Assembly (NCBI GenBank): GCA_041690675.1
Contig: JAWLGU010000007.1
Coordinates: 28,677 to 92,676 of the forward strand
Length of the DNA: 64,000 nucleotides
Source of the DNA: UBA7803 sp041690675
GTDB taxonomy: Bacteria; Pseudomonadota; Gammaproteobacteria; Pseudomonadales; Azotimanducaceae
Reading direction: 5' to 3'
Part shown: positions 48,264 to 58,273 of the stretch, piece after piece
Numbering within the stretch: position 1 is the stretch's first letter
How the letters are laid out: the number at the start of each line of letters is the position of its first letter
Program-made: the position numbers and the translations under genes
The notes under the pieces: model-generated
Seen by the model: only the letters and a program-made list of their open reading frames with translations
Told to the model about the DNA's origin: nothing
The model's database searches: none

Positions 48264-49223
48264 TTACGCCTCGGGCTTCTGAAACTTCAGCGTCATGCGG
48301 TTGGACTCGCCCACGGCCTCCATCTCGGCTCGGAGCTCCGGATCGTCGCCGCTGGTGCCGAGGCTCGGCGGCAATCGCCACACCACGTCTTCCGTGGTCG
48401 GCTGGTCGTTCGGGTTCTCGTTGACCGGGCTTTCCGCCACCAGCTCGAGGCCGGCTTCCGTCATCCGGTCGATGAGGAACTGCTTCTTCAGGTAGCCGGC
48501 ATCACCGCGGGCCCAGTCGTCGGGCATGTCCGGCCGCGCCTCGTGCTGCACCACGCCGAGAATGCCGCCCGGCTTCAGCACCCGGACGAGATCGTTCAGC
48601 GCGGTGGTCAGGTGACCGCCCTCTTCGTCGAAGCGGGCCAGGTTGTGCAGGGCGCGGATCACGAGCACCGCGTCGGCCTGGCCTTCCATCCCCTCGGGCA
48701 GCGCACCGAGCTCGAAGGCGTCGATCTCGGCTCCGTTCGGCCCCTGCCACTGGCGCGCCTCCTCGGGCCAGTCCTGCACCCAGCTCGCCATGGCGTCGAT
48801 CCGGTCCTGGTCGTAGCCGAACTTGGCCCACAGATCTCTGGGGTAGTTGGCGCCGATCAGCCGGCCGTCCGGGCCCAGGTACGGCACCAGGATGCGCGTG
48901 TACCAGCCGCCGCCCGGCAGCACCTCCACCACGGTCATGCCCGGCTCGATGCCGAAGAAATTCAGGGTCTCTTGCGGGTGGCGGTGAGGATACCGGGCCT
49001 GTACTTCCTCGGGCTGATCGGCGAGCACTTGCTCGAGACGATCGGCGGGCGCCGGCGCGGTGGCGCTTTCCTCTGTGGATGCTTCCGTCATGGTGGCCGC
49101 CGCGGCGGCGCCGGAGGACATCTCCAGCCCGGCCCCGTCGCCCTCGACCGGAGCCTCGTCACCCGGCCCCTGGCCGCAGCCCATCAGCACCAGACCCAGC
49201 AGCGAAATCAGAATTCTCGTCAT
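48264..49223 (-). CDS. Exported lipoprotein with a class I methyltransferase-like domain
   Basis: A 319-residue protein with a lipoprotein signal: ILISLLGLVLMGCGQG (lipobox LMGC). A disordered linker of E, A, S and T follows (about 25-75). The Rossmann-like domain has ETLNFFGIEPGMTVVEVLPGGGWYTRIL (seen as FFGIEPGMTVVEVLPGGGWY), with motif I EVLPGGG, then ADAVLVIRALHNLARF and LNDLVRVLKPGGILGVVQHE, matching motifs of predicted methyltransferases of the COG4798 type. SAM is not expected outside the cytoplasm, so its job in the periplasm is puzzling. A GAAGGGAGAG site precedes the ATG at 49223. It is divergent from recC across 206 bases without a clear promoter. Confidence 0.85.
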   Translation of the reverse strand: MTRILISLLGLVLMGCGQGPGDEAPVEGDGAGLEMSSGAAAAATMTEASTEESATAPAPADRLEQVLADQPEEVQARYPHRHPQETLNFFGIEPGMTVVEVLPGGGWYTRILVPYLGPDGRLIGANYPRDLWAKFGYDQDRIDAMASWVQDWPEEARQWQGPNGAEIDAFELGALPEGMEGQADAVLVIRALHNLARFDEEGGHLTTALNDLVRVLKPGGILGVVQHEARPDMPDDWARGDAGYLKKQFLIDRMTEAGLELVAESPVNENPNDQPTTEDVVWRLPPSLGTSGDDPELRAEMEAVGESNRMTLKFQKPEA

Positions 49224-49429
49224 AACGCTCTCCCTTCTCCTGTGCGCGTGCTGCGCAGATTCAGCGAGCTCGCAGGCAGTGTACCTCCACTGCGCTGGCA
49301 TTGCCTTGTCAACACCGGCCTGCGCATCGCCGTATCACCCAATGATCCTCCGCTCGCATACCCTGGCGCCCACGAGAACGCTTCGGATGCTGGTTCGACA
49401 CCGCAAAGCCGCCTATCCTGCCCACGCCC

Positions 49430-52400
49430 ATGTTCTACCTCTATCACCACCACGATCTCGGCCGGCTCGCGGACATCCTGTCGATGCTGCGGCAGGCTCA
49501 GCGGCCGTCGCCGCTGGCCACGGACCGGGTGCTGGTACCCAACGTGGGGCTCGGCCGCTGGCTGAAGATGCATCTCGCCGAGCGCAACGGCATCGCGGCG
49601 AACATCGAGACGGCGCTGCCGGCGCCGTTCTTCTGGAACGTCATCGCCGGGAGCCTGCCGGGCGCGCGGGCGGACAGCTCGGCGTACCGGCGCGAGAATC
49701 TGCGCTGGCACCTGTACGCCCATCTGCCGGCGCTGGCCGCGGAGGTGCCGGAGGTAGGGCGCTATCTGGCGGAGCGGCCCATGGAGCTGCGCCGCTGGCA
49801 GCTCGCCGACCAGCTCGCGGATCTGTTCGACCAGTACCTCATCTATCGCCGGGAAATGCTGCTGCGCTGGGAGCGCGGCGATACGGATTCGAGCCCGCCG
49901 GGGAGCTGGGAGGCGCCGCTGTGGCGGGCCATCGTCGCGCGGCTCGGCCCCGACCACCGGGCCCGGCTGCTCGGCGAGCTCATCGCCCGGGTGGAATCCG
50001 GCGGTCCGCTCGACACCGCGGCCTGGCCGGAGCGCCTCTACTGCTTCGGGCTCGGCAACCTGCCGCCGGACTACCTGCGGCTGCTGTATGCCGTGGGACG
50101 CCACAGCGACGTGCACTTTCTCATGCACAACCCGAGCGACGTCTACTGGGGCGACATCGCCCGACGGCCCACCGCCCTCGACGTGGCGCTGGATGCCGAG
50201 CCCCTGCCCGGGGAAGAGATGGCGTTCCAGGGCCACCCGCTGCTCGCGAGCCTCGGCTACGCCGCCCGGGACTTCCTCCGGCTCGTCTACTCCGACGAGT
50301 TCGCCGGCATCCGCGAGCTGGAGCTGGGCGAGGCGCTGGCGTATCAGCCGCCCGGAGAGGAGACCCTGCTGCACCGTCTGCAGTCCGGGGTGATCCGCAT
50401 GGAGAACGCCGCGAGCGACAGCGGGCTCGCGGCGGACGACCGTTCGTTCCAGGTGCATGCCTGCCACGGCGTGCTGCGCGAGGTGCAGGTGCTCCACGAT
50501 CAGCTCCTCGGCCTGCTCGCCGCCGACCCGACCCTGCACCCGCGGGACATCATTGTGATGACCCCCAACGTGGCCGGGTTCGCCCCCGCCATCGAGGCGG
50601 TATTCGGCGCCGCCCGGGGCGCTGCCGAGGGCGGCGCGGCCATCCCCTTCAACGTGTCCGATCAGCCGCGCCGGGGGACCCACCCCATCGTCCTCACCTT
50701 CCGCGCGTTGCTGGATCTGCCGCTCTGGCGCTGGACCGCGAGCGAGCTCGCGAGCCTGGTGGCCGTGCCCGCCGTGATGCGCCGGTTCGGCCTGGAAGAG
50801 GCGGACGTGGCGAACCTCTCCCGGTGGATTCACGCCGCCGGCATCCGGTGGGGGCTCGACGCCGAGCATCGGGCGCAGAACGGGGCCGGCCGCTGGGCGC
50901 AGAACAGTTGGGCGTTCGGTCTCGATCGGCTGCTGGCCGGGGTGGCCGTCTCGGATGCCAACGTCCTCGCCGCCGGGGTCGCGCCCGTGGTGGATCTCGA
51001 AGGCGGCGCCACCGCGGCCCTCGGCGAGCTGTGGCTGCTCGTGGAGCGGCTGCGCCGCTGGCGCGACGTGCTGGGAACGGAGGCGCCGGCCGCCGTATGG
51101 CAGGAGCGGCTGAACGCCCTGTGTGCCGACCTGTTTCGGGTCGACCATCACGACCGGGACGAGCAGGCGGCGCTGGAGGCGGTGAACGAGGCGGTGGCCG
51201 TGCTCGGTGGCGCCGCGAGCTGCCTGGGAGAAGAACCCCTGTCCTGGGAGGCGGTGCGGGAGATCCTGGACGGCGAGCTCGACGCCAGCGGATCGCGCCA
51301 GCCGTTCCTCGCCGGCGGGGTCACCTTCTGCGGGCTGGTACCCCTGCGCACGGTGCCGTTCCGGGTGGTGTGCCTCATCGGCATGAACGAGGGCGAGTTC
51401 CCGCGCCGGGACCGGAACCGCGCCATCAACCTCATCCGCCTGCACCCGCGGCTGGGGGACACCAGCGTCCGCGACGACGATCGCCTGCTGCTGCTGCAGT
51501 GGCTGCTGGCCGCCCGGGACGTCTTCTACCTCAGCTACACCGGCCAGGACACCTCGAGCGGCGAGGCGCTTTCGCCCTCCACCGCCGTGGCGGAGCTGCT
51601 GGACTTCGTGGTCCAGAACCAGTTCGCGGGCATGGACCGGAAGGCGGCACTCGAGCGGCTGGTGGCCCGCCAGCCCATGCAGCCGTTCAGCCCGCGCTAC
51701 TTCGACGGCCGCTTCGCCGCCGCCGAGGACGCCGGCCGGCGGGTGTTCACCTTCCGCGGCGACTGGCACCCGGGCGCCCTGGCCCTGTTCAGCGAGCGCG
51801 GCGAGCCGCCGCAGCTCATCGACGACAGCGAAGCTCCGGAGCCGGAGCTGCAGCAGGTGAGCCTGGATGAGATCAAGCGCTTCTTCCGTCACCCGGCCCG
51901 CTACTTCCTCCAGGAGGTGCTGCAGCTCGACCTCGAGATCGCCGGCGAGGAGCTCGAGGACGACGAGCCCCTCACCCTGCGCGGGCTGGAGGAGCACCAG
52001 CTCCGCCAGCACCTGTTCGACCTCGCCCGCGCCGGCGGCCCCCTGCCGGAGACCCCCCCGGCGCTGATCCGCGCCCAGGGGCTGCTGCCCCCGCCGCCAT
52101 TGGACACGGCCTCCTACGGCAAGGCGGCCCAGGAGCTGAACGACTTGCTTCCGGTGTGGCAGCACACCAGGCCGGCGGAGGAGTACGAGGTGGTGGCCAT
52201 CGACGTGCCCCTGCAGTCCGGCGTGCACCTGGTGGGCCGGCTGGGGGACGTCGCCCCCGGGGGCCTGAGCCGGGTGGAGGCGCGCAAGGTGAGCGCCGGC
52301 CAGCTTCTGCCCCACTGGATCGACCTGCTGGCGCTCGCCGCCTGCCGCGGCGAGGGAGTGCTCGCGTGTTGCGGCTTCGACCGCGCCGGCAACCTCGACG

Positions 52401-52801
52401 CGCGGGAGGGCACCGTGAGGCGGGAGCAAGCGCTCGCTTACCTCGAAACCCTCACGTCGCTGTATCTCGAAGGCCAGCGGCGGCCCTTGTGCTTCCTGCC
52501 GAGCATCTCCCAGGAATACGTCGATCTGATCACCGGGGAGAACGCCAAGGAGCCGGACGAGGCCCTGGCGAAGTGCAACGGCAAACTGGCCAACGAGTTC
52601 CAGCCGCGCTGGGAGACGGAGGACCCGTGGTTCAGGCGCCTGCTCGCGCCGCCGCCCTACTGCCTGGGGGAGCAGGCGGCAACCAGCGAGTTCTGCCGCA
52701 TCGCGGAAGCCGTGCTCGAGCCCATGGCGCGGCTGCTGGTCGAGCAGGACGCGGAGGCGTGGCTGGCCGCCCGAACCACCCCCGCGGAGGCCGAGTCGTG
52801 A
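49430..52801 (+). CDS. recC: Exodeoxyribonuclease V subunit RecC
   Basis: A 1123-residue RecC, the usual size. The opening MFYLYHHHDLGRLADILSML aligns with the E. coli start, and GLGRWLKMHLAERNGIAANIETALPAPFFW matches the family (seen as RWLKMHLAERNGIAANIE). RecC is an inactive helicase-nuclease relative that splits the duplex and reads Chi in the RecBCD complex. FNVSDQPRRGTHPIVLTFRALL and GVTFCGLVPLRTVPFRVVCLIGMNEGEFPR (seen as LRTVPFRVVCLIGMNEGEFP) are further family blocks. No ribosome site is evident. Its stop overlaps the GTG of recB (GTGA), so the order recC-recB-recD is translationally coupled. Confidence 0.95.
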   Translation: MFYLYHHHDLGRLADILSMLRQAQRPSPLATDRVLVPNVGLGRWLKMHLAERNGIAANIETALPAPFFWNVIAGSLPGARADSSAYRRENLRWHLYAHLPALAAEVPEVGRYLAERPMELRRWQLADQLADLFDQYLIYRREMLLRWERGDTDSSPPGSWEAPLWRAIVARLGPDHRARLLGELIARVESGGPLDTAAWPERLYCFGLGNLPPDYLRLLYAVGRHSDVHFLMHNPSDVYWGDIARRPTALDVALDAEPLPGEEMAFQGHPLLASLGYAARDFLRLVYSDEFAGIRELELGEALAYQPPGEETLLHRLQSGVIRMENAASDSGLAADDRSFQVHACHGVLREVQVLHDQLLGLLAADPTLHPRDIIVMTPNVAGFAPAIEAVFGAARGAAEGGAAIPFNVSDQPRRGTHPIVLTFRALLDLPLWRWTASELASLVAVPAVMRRFGLEEADVANLSRWIHAAGIRWGLDAEHRAQNGAGRWAQNSWAFGLDRLLAGVAVSDANVLAAGVAPVVDLEGGATAALGELWLLVERLRRWRDVLGTEAPAAVWQERLNALCADLFRVDHHDRDEQAALEAVNEAVAVLGGAASCLGEEPLSWEAVREILDGELDASGSRQPFLAGGVTFCGLVPLRTVPFRVVCLIGMNEGEFPRRDRNRAINLIRLHPRLGDTSVRDDDRLLLLQWLLAARDVFYLSYTGQDTSSGEALSPSTAVAELLDFVVQNQFAGMDRKAALERLVARQPMQPFSPRYFDGRFAAAEDAGRRVFTFRGDWHPGALALFSERGEPPQLIDDSEAPEPELQQVSLDEIKRFFRHPARYFLQEVLQLDLEIAGEELEDDEPLTLRGLEEHQLRQHLFDLARAGGPLPETPPALIRAQGLLPPPPLDTASYGKAAQELNDLLPVWQHTRPAEEYEVVAIDVPLQSGVHLVGRLGDVAPGGLSRVEARKVSAGQLLPHWIDLLALAACRGEGVLACCGFDRAGNLDAREGTVRREQALAYLETLTSLYLEGQRRPLCFLPSISQEYVDLITGENAKEPDEALAKCNGKLANEFQPRWETEDPWFRRLLAPPPYCLGEQAATSEFCRIAEAVLEPMARLLVEQDAEAWLAARTTPAEAES

Positions 52802-55800
52802 GCCGCGAGACCTTCGACCTGCGCACCTTCCCGCTCGAGGGCCTGCGCCTCATCGAGGCCAGCGCCGGCACCGGCAAGACCTTCAGCCTGGCCGGGCTGT
52901 ACCTGCGCCTGCTGGTGGAGAAGCAGCTCGACGTCCGCGAGATTCTGGTGATGACGTTCACCCGGGCGGCCACCCAGGAGCTGCGCGAACGCATCCGCAC
53001 CCGGCTCGCTGCAGCGGCGGTGCTCGCGGAGGATCCCGCTCGCGGTGACCGGAACGACCCCGAGCAGCGTATCGCCCTGGAGATCATCGACGCCGCCGCG
53101 GAGCACGAGCCCCGGGAGCGCATCACCCGGCGGCTCCGGGACGCGGCGGCGCGCATGGACGATGCCGCCATCAGCACGATTCACGGCTTCGCCGCCCAGG
53201 CGGCCCAGGAGAACGCCTTCGACTCGGGCCTGCCGTTCGACCGCGGCACCCAGGTGGACGACGCCGAGGTGCACCGCCAGGCCATCACCGACTACTGGCG
53301 CAGTCAGGTGATGGGGCGGCCCGCGGCCGAGGCCCAGGCGTTCCTCTCATTGTGGCCGAATCCCGAGCGGCTGACGAAAGACCTGACACCGGCCCTCGCC
53401 CGCCCCCACCTGGAGCTCTGGGGTCCTTCGGAGGAAAGACTGACGGCGCTCACCGAGCGGGCCCGGACGCTGTGGGCGAGCGACCAAGGACGGCTCCACG
53501 AGCTCCTCGCCTCCGCCGTTGCCAGCGGTCAGCTCCTGAAGAACGCCGGGCTCAACCAGGCGATCGTCGCCTGCGGCGGCATCGACGGTCTCATGAGCAC
53601 CCTCGCCGGCGGCCTGGCCGGCACCGCCGCCGGGTATCCGGCGCTGCCGGACTGGATCGTGGATCTGGGCTGCGACGACGGCGCCGCGGCACACATCCGG
53701 AAGACCGCGCTGAAGACCTGCCGGCCCCAGGACCTGGAGCTCGTACAGGCCCTGGCGGCCCTCGCTCCCGTGGCTCGCCTCGCAGCGTTGCGGGCCGCTC
53801 TCCATGTCACCCGGGCCACCATCCGCGCCCGCAAGCGGGCCGGCCGCCAGTTCAGCTTCGCGGACATGATCGAGTCGCTGCACGAGGCCGTCACCGACCC
53901 GAACCGCGGCCCCGCCCTCGCCGCCGCCCTGCACCGCACCTGGCCCTACGCGCTGGTGGACGAGTTCCAGGACACCGACCCCCTGCAGTACCGGATCCTT
54001 CGCGCCGTGTACCACGGCCGCGACACCGGGGCGCTCATCATGATCGGCGACCCCAAGCAGGCCATCTACGGCTTCCGCGGCGGCGACGTGTTCGCCTACC
54101 TGCAAGCGGCCCGGGACGCGGACGGCCGCTACGACCTCGACACCAACTTCCGCTCCACCCAGGGCGTGCTCGACGGCATCGAGGCGCTGTTCCACGGCCC
54201 CGCCCGGGCGCGGGAGGAGGGCGAGTTCCTGGTGCCCGACATCCGCTTCCACCCGGTGAAGGCCGGGCGCGCGGCGGGCGACCGTGTGCTGGTGAAGGGC
54301 GGCGAGACACTGCCGGCGGTCACCGTCTGGGCGGTGCCGGGCGACGGCAACAAGGCCGAGGACGGCAAGCGCGTGCTGCGGGAGGCCACGGTGAGCGAGA
54401 TCCACGGGCTTCTGGATCCCGGGGCGGGCGCCCTCGCGCGCAAAGCCGACGGCTCCGAGGCGCCGGTCCGCCCCGGCGACATCGCCGTGCTCGTCAACAC
54501 CAACCGGGAGGCCGCCGACATGCAGCGGGCCCTGGCGCGCCGCGGCATCGCCGCCGTGTGCCTGCACCGGGCCAGCGTGTTCGAGAGCGAGCAGGCGGAG
54601 GATCTCCTCTACGTGCTGCGGGCCGCCGACAGCTCGGCGCGTCCGGAGACGGTTCGGGCGGCCCTGGCCACACCCCTGCTCGGGTCGCGCATGGCCGATC
54701 TGCTCGAGCTCGCCGGTGACGAGGACGCCTGGCACGCCCAGGTGGCGCGGTTCCAGGCGGCCCACGAGACCTGGCGCACTCGAGGGGTGCTCGCCATGCT
54801 CGAACCTTTGCTGCAGGAGGCCGCGCCCCGGGTGCTGGCGCTCACCGACGGCGAGCGGCGCATGACCAACTACCTGCAGCTCGCCGAGCTCCTGGCCCAG
54901 GCGGAGACCGAGACCTTCGGCTTCGCCGGGCTGATTCAGTGGCTCGCCGAGCAGATCGAGCACCCGGAGCCCGAAGCCGAGGCGGAAAGCCAGCAGCTTC
55001 GGCTGGAATCCGACGACGAACTGGTGCGCATCGTCACCGTGCACCGGGTGAAGGGGCTGCAGTACCCCATCGTGTTCGCGCCGTTCACGCCGTCCCTCGG
55101 CGGGAAGCGCCCGAAAGATTCGGCCGAGCCGTGGATCTTCCACGACGAGGCCGGCCGCGCCTGGCTCGACTTCGGCCTCGAGGGCGACGAGCGCAGAGCG
55201 CTCGCCTACCGCGAGGCGCGGGCGGAATCCCTGCGCCTGCTCTACGTGGCGCTCACCCGGGCGGAGCAGGCCTGCTATTTCGGCTGGGGCGCCATCAACG
55301 GCGCTCAGAACTCGGCGCTGGCCTGGCTGCTGCACGCCGGGGATGGGGTCGAGCCGGGGGCGATCGCCGCCACGAACGCGAAGCTTCCCCCGTGGCTAAC
55401 CGAGGCCGGCGTGCGCGCGCGGCTTGCGGCCTACGCCGAACGCGCGGGCGGCGCGGTGCGCGTGACTCCGCCGCCGCAGCCGCTCGCCGACGGCTTCCGG
55501 GCACCGCCCGGTGAGCCCCCCACGGGCACGGCCCGCGACGACCTGCCGGCTCGGCGCCCGGACTGGTCGGTGTTCAGCTTTTCCCGGCTGGTGGCGGGGG
55601 GCAAGCACGCGGCGCCGGGGGCCGGCGCCGACGACGAGTCCCTCGATCCCGTGCCGGCTGCGCCAGCACCGGCTTCCGCCGGGCACATTCCCCTGCAGGG
55701 TCCGGCGTTCGGCACCGCCGTTCACCAGCTTCTGGAGGATCTCGACCCGGCGACGTGGCCCGGCCCCGGCGACCGGCTCCTCGACGGACCCCGCGCGCTC

Positions 55801-56439
55801 GCGGCACGGCACCTGCAGAACGCCGGGCTCGCCCTGGGCGAAGGCCCGGCCCGCGCGGCGCTGGTGGACGCCGTGTGCCGGATGATCTCCCGCACCCTGC
55901 ACACGCCGTTGCCGGAGATCGGCCCCCTGGCCCGGGTACCCGCCGAACGGCGCCTGGTGGAGATGGAGTTCTTCCTCGGGCTCGGCGGCGAGCGGGTCGC
56001 CCGGGTGCTCGAGGCGATGAACGCCCACGGTTACGGTGTGACCCTGGCGCCGGAGCGGGCGGCGCAGAGCCTCACCGGGTTGATGCAGGGCTTCATCGAC
56101 CTCACCGTGGAGGCGGACGGCCGCTACTGGATCCTCGACTACAAGACCAACGACCTCGGCCCCCGGTCCACGGACTACGTGCCCGAGGCGCTGGCGCGGG
56201 CGGTGCGCTACGGCCACTACGACCTGCAATACCTGATCTACCTGGTGGCGCTGCACCGCCACCTGGCCTACACCCTGCCGGACTACGACCCGGAGCGGCA
56301 CCTGGGCGGCGCCCAATACCTGTTCCTGCGCGGGCTCGACGGGACTAGCGCCGACGCCGGCGTGTTCGTGGACTCGCCGCCCGCCGCGTTCGTGACTCTG
56401 TTGGACGATGTATTCGCCGGCCGGGAGGTGAGCGCATGA
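52798..56439 (+). CDS. recB: Exodeoxyribonuclease V subunit RecB
   Basis: A 1213-residue helicase-nuclease. It begins at GTG 52798, inside the recC stop. Walker A is IEASAGTGKTFSLAGLY (A21-T28), motif II LVDEFQDTDPLQ, motif III MIGDPKQAIYGFRGGDVF, and motif VI LRLLYVALTRAEQACYF. The C-terminal nuclease domain keeps D1101 (GFIDLTVE), D1114 and K1116 (ILDYKTN), with the same 13-residue spacing as E. coli D1067 and D1080, and the QYLIYLVALHRHL motif follows. The enzyme resects double-strand ends 3'-5' and loads RecA. Its stop overlaps the start of recD. Confidence 0.96.
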   Translation: MSRETFDLRTFPLEGLRLIEASAGTGKTFSLAGLYLRLLVEKQLDVREILVMTFTRAATQELRERIRTRLAAAAVLAEDPARGDRNDPEQRIALEIIDAAAEHEPRERITRRLRDAAARMDDAAISTIHGFAAQAAQENAFDSGLPFDRGTQVDDAEVHRQAITDYWRSQVMGRPAAEAQAFLSLWPNPERLTKDLTPALARPHLELWGPSEERLTALTERARTLWASDQGRLHELLASAVASGQLLKNAGLNQAIVACGGIDGLMSTLAGGLAGTAAGYPALPDWIVDLGCDDGAAAHIRKTALKTCRPQDLELVQALAALAPVARLAALRAALHVTRATIRARKRAGRQFSFADMIESLHEAVTDPNRGPALAAALHRTWPYALVDEFQDTDPLQYRILRAVYHGRDTGALIMIGDPKQAIYGFRGGDVFAYLQAARDADGRYDLDTNFRSTQGVLDGIEALFHGPARAREEGEFLVPDIRFHPVKAGRAAGDRVLVKGGETLPAVTVWAVPGDGNKAEDGKRVLREATVSEIHGLLDPGAGALARKADGSEAPVRPGDIAVLVNTNREAADMQRALARRGIAAVCLHRASVFESEQAEDLLYVLRAADSSARPETVRAALATPLLGSRMADLLELAGDEDAWHAQVARFQAAHETWRTRGVLAMLEPLLQEAAPRVLALTDGERRMTNYLQLAELLAQAETETFGFAGLIQWLAEQIEHPEPEAEAESQQLRLESDDELVRIVTVHRVKGLQYPIVFAPFTPSLGGKRPKDSAEPWIFHDEAGRAWLDFGLEGDERRALAYREARAESLRLLYVALTRAEQACYFGWGAINGAQNSALAWLLHAGDGVEPGAIAATNAKLPPWLTEAGVRARLAAYAERAGGAVRVTPPPQPLADGFRAPPGEPPTGTARDDLPARRPDWSVFSFSRLVAGGKHAAPGAGADDESLDPVPAAPAPASAGHIPLQGPAFGTAVHQLLEDLDPATWPGPGDRLLDGPRALAARHLQNAGLALGEGPARAALVDAVCRMISRTLHTPLPEIGPLARVPAERRLVEMEFFLGLGGERVARVLEAMNAHGYGVTLAPERAAQSLTGLMQGFIDLTVEADGRYWILDYKTNDLGPRSTDYVPEALARAVRYGHYDLQYLIYLVALHRHLAYTLPDYDPERHLGGAQYLFLRGLDGTSADAGVFVDSPPAAFVTLLDDVFAGREVSA

Positions 56440-58250
56440 GCGGCCTCATCGAGCGGCTGCGCCGGGCACTGGCCGAGGAGCGGGTGCAGCCGCTGGAACT
56501 GGCCCTCGCCGACTGGTGTCTGCGCCACGGCGGCAGCGAGCCGGTGGCCCTGGCCATGGCGCTGGCCACCCGGGCGGTAGCGGAGGGCCATAGCTGTCTG
56601 GTGCTGCCGGAGGAGGGCCCAGCGGTGCCAGGCGAGCCGCCGCTCTGCAGTGCCGGTGATCTAGAGCAAGCGCTCACGGAGAGCGAGCTCGTGGGCGCGG
56701 CGGGTGACAGTGCGCCGCTCATCCTCGAGGGCCGGCGTCTGTACCTGGAGCGCTACTGGCGATACGAGGAGCGCCTGGCGGCACGTCTGCGCTCACTCGT
56801 CGCGCACCCGCCGGAGCCCGTGGAGACGGGCCTGCTGGGTCCCGAGGGCGGACTCTTCGACTACGGCTGGGTGAGCCACGGCGAGCCCAACTGGCAGGCC
56901 GTGGCCGCGGCGATGGCGCTGCGCCACCGGTTCACCGTGATCTCCGGCGGGCCCGGCACCGGCAAGACCTACACGGTGCTCAGGCTCATTCGGCTGCTGG
57001 TGGAAACGGCCCAGGCCCTCGACCAACCGCCGCCGGTGATCCGCCTGGCCGCCCCCACCGGCAAGGCCGCGGCGCGGATGATGGAATCCATCCGGGCCGG
57101 CCTCGCCGCGCTGCCCGACGGCGCGGCCCTCGACGCACACCTGCCGGACAAGGCCTCCACCCTGCATCGGCTGCTGGGCCTGCGCTGGGGCACGGTGCTG
57201 CCGCGCTACGACCGCGACAATCCCCTCGCCGCCGACGTGGTGATCGTCGACGAAGCCTCCATGATCGACCTGCCGCTCATGGCCAAGCTCGCCGACGCCC
57301 TGCCCGACCACGGCCGGCTGATCCTGCTCGGCGACCGCTACCAGCTCGCCTCGGTGGAATCGGGCTCCGTGCTGGCGGAGCTCTGCAACGCCGCCGGGGT
57401 GAACGCGTTCTCGCCGGCGCAGCGGGAAGCCCTCGCGCCGCTGGTGCCCGGCACCGGTCCCGCGGCCACCTCCCCCCTCGGCGACCACGTGGTGACCCTG
57501 CAGACCAGCCACCGGTTTCACCCGCAGAGCCCCATCGGGCGCCTGGCCGCCGCGGTGAACGCCGGCGACGCCGACGCCGCGCTCGCCGTGGGACTGGAGC
57601 ACGACCCCGCCGTGCAGCTCATGCTGGACGACGTCGCCGATCTGGAAGCGCTCGCCGCCACCCTGGCCGAAGCCTACCTGCCGCTGTTCGAAGGCGGCTC
57701 TCCGGAGGCGGCCGTCGACGCCCTGGACCGGGTGCGGCTGCTCACCGCCACCCGGGTGGGCCCCGCCGGCGCCCTCGCCATGAACCAGCGGATCTTCGAG
57801 CAACTCGCCCGCCGCCGCGGCCTCGACCTGCAGCAGACCTGGTACCACGGCCGCCCCGTGATCGTGACCCGCAACGACTACCGGGCCGGGCTCTTCAACG
57901 GCGACACCGGCGTCTGCCTCGCCGGTGCCGACGGCCACCTGCGGGTGTGGTTCCGCACCGAATCCGGGCTGCAGATGCTCCTGCCTTCGGCGGTGCCCGC
58001 CCACGAGACTGCCTACGCCATGACCGTGCACAAGAGCCAGGGGTCCGAGTTCGAGGCCGTCTGGCTGCTGCTTCCGGCCGAGGACAACCCCGTGCTGTCG
58101 CGGGAGCTGATCTACACCGGCATCACCCGAGCGCGGACGCAGGTGACCGTGCTGGGGCCGGAGGCGGTGTTTGGCACGGCGGTGGAGCGGGTGATTCGGC
58201 GGGAGTCGGGGTTGAGGGAGAGGCTTACGCCCGGCTCCGACATCGGCTGA
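56436..58250 (+). CDS. recD: Exodeoxyribonuclease V subunit RecD
   Basis: A 604-residue 5'-3' helicase subunit, the usual RecD size. Walker A is VISGGPGTGKTYTVLRLIR (about 169-187), Walker B VVIVDEASMIDLPLM, and motif III ILLGDRYQLASVESGSVLAEL. The end has YAMTVHKSQGSEFEAVWLLLP and LIYTGITRARTQVTVLG, the conserved UvrD-like C-terminal motifs. It is the fast motor of RecBCD before Chi. Its ATG at 56436 overlaps the recB stop. Only 23 bases separate its end from the convergent lipoprotein gene, so its 3' end may be trimmed by read-through from there. Confidence 0.95.
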   Translation: MSGLIERLRRALAEERVQPLELALADWCLRHGGSEPVALAMALATRAVAEGHSCLVLPEEGPAVPGEPPLCSAGDLEQALTESELVGAAGDSAPLILEGRRLYLERYWRYEERLAARLRSLVAHPPEPVETGLLGPEGGLFDYGWVSHGEPNWQAVAAAMALRHRFTVISGGPGTGKTYTVLRLIRLLVETAQALDQPPPVIRLAAPTGKAAARMMESIRAGLAALPDGAALDAHLPDKASTLHRLLGLRWGTVLPRYDRDNPLAADVVIVDEASMIDLPLMAKLADALPDHGRLILLGDRYQLASVESGSVLAELCNAAGVNAFSPAQREALAPLVPGTGPAATSPLGDHVVTLQTSHRFHPQSPIGRLAAAVNAGDADAALAVGLEHDPAVQLMLDDVADLEALAATLAEAYLPLFEGGSPEAAVDALDRVRLLTATRVGPAGALAMNQRIFEQLARRRGLDLQQTWYHGRPVIVTRNDYRAGLFNGDTGVCLAGADGHLRVWFRTESGLQMLLPSAVPAHETAYAMTVHKSQGSEFEAVWLLLPAEDNPVLSRELIYTGITRARTQVTVLGPEAVFGTAVERVIRRESGLRERLTPGSDIG

Positions 58251-58273
58251 TCCCTGATCCTGCTACGCGATTC

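Noticed and set aside
49391..49419. Promoter (TGGTTC / TATCCT) just before recC
   Set aside because: The -10 candidate is so close to the ATG that the transcript would be nearly leaderless, and the -35 box is poor.
49220..52429. Very long open frame (over 1000 codons) opposite recC
   Set aside because: It mirrors recC in GC-rich DNA, has low-complexity H/V/Q/R-rich translation, no ribosome site and no family motifs. RecC on the plus strand has clear homology blocks.
53347..55335. 662-codon open frame opposite recB
   Set aside because: A shadow of recB: repetitive A/V/G/R composition without recognisable motifs, while the plus strand codes intact helicase motifs.
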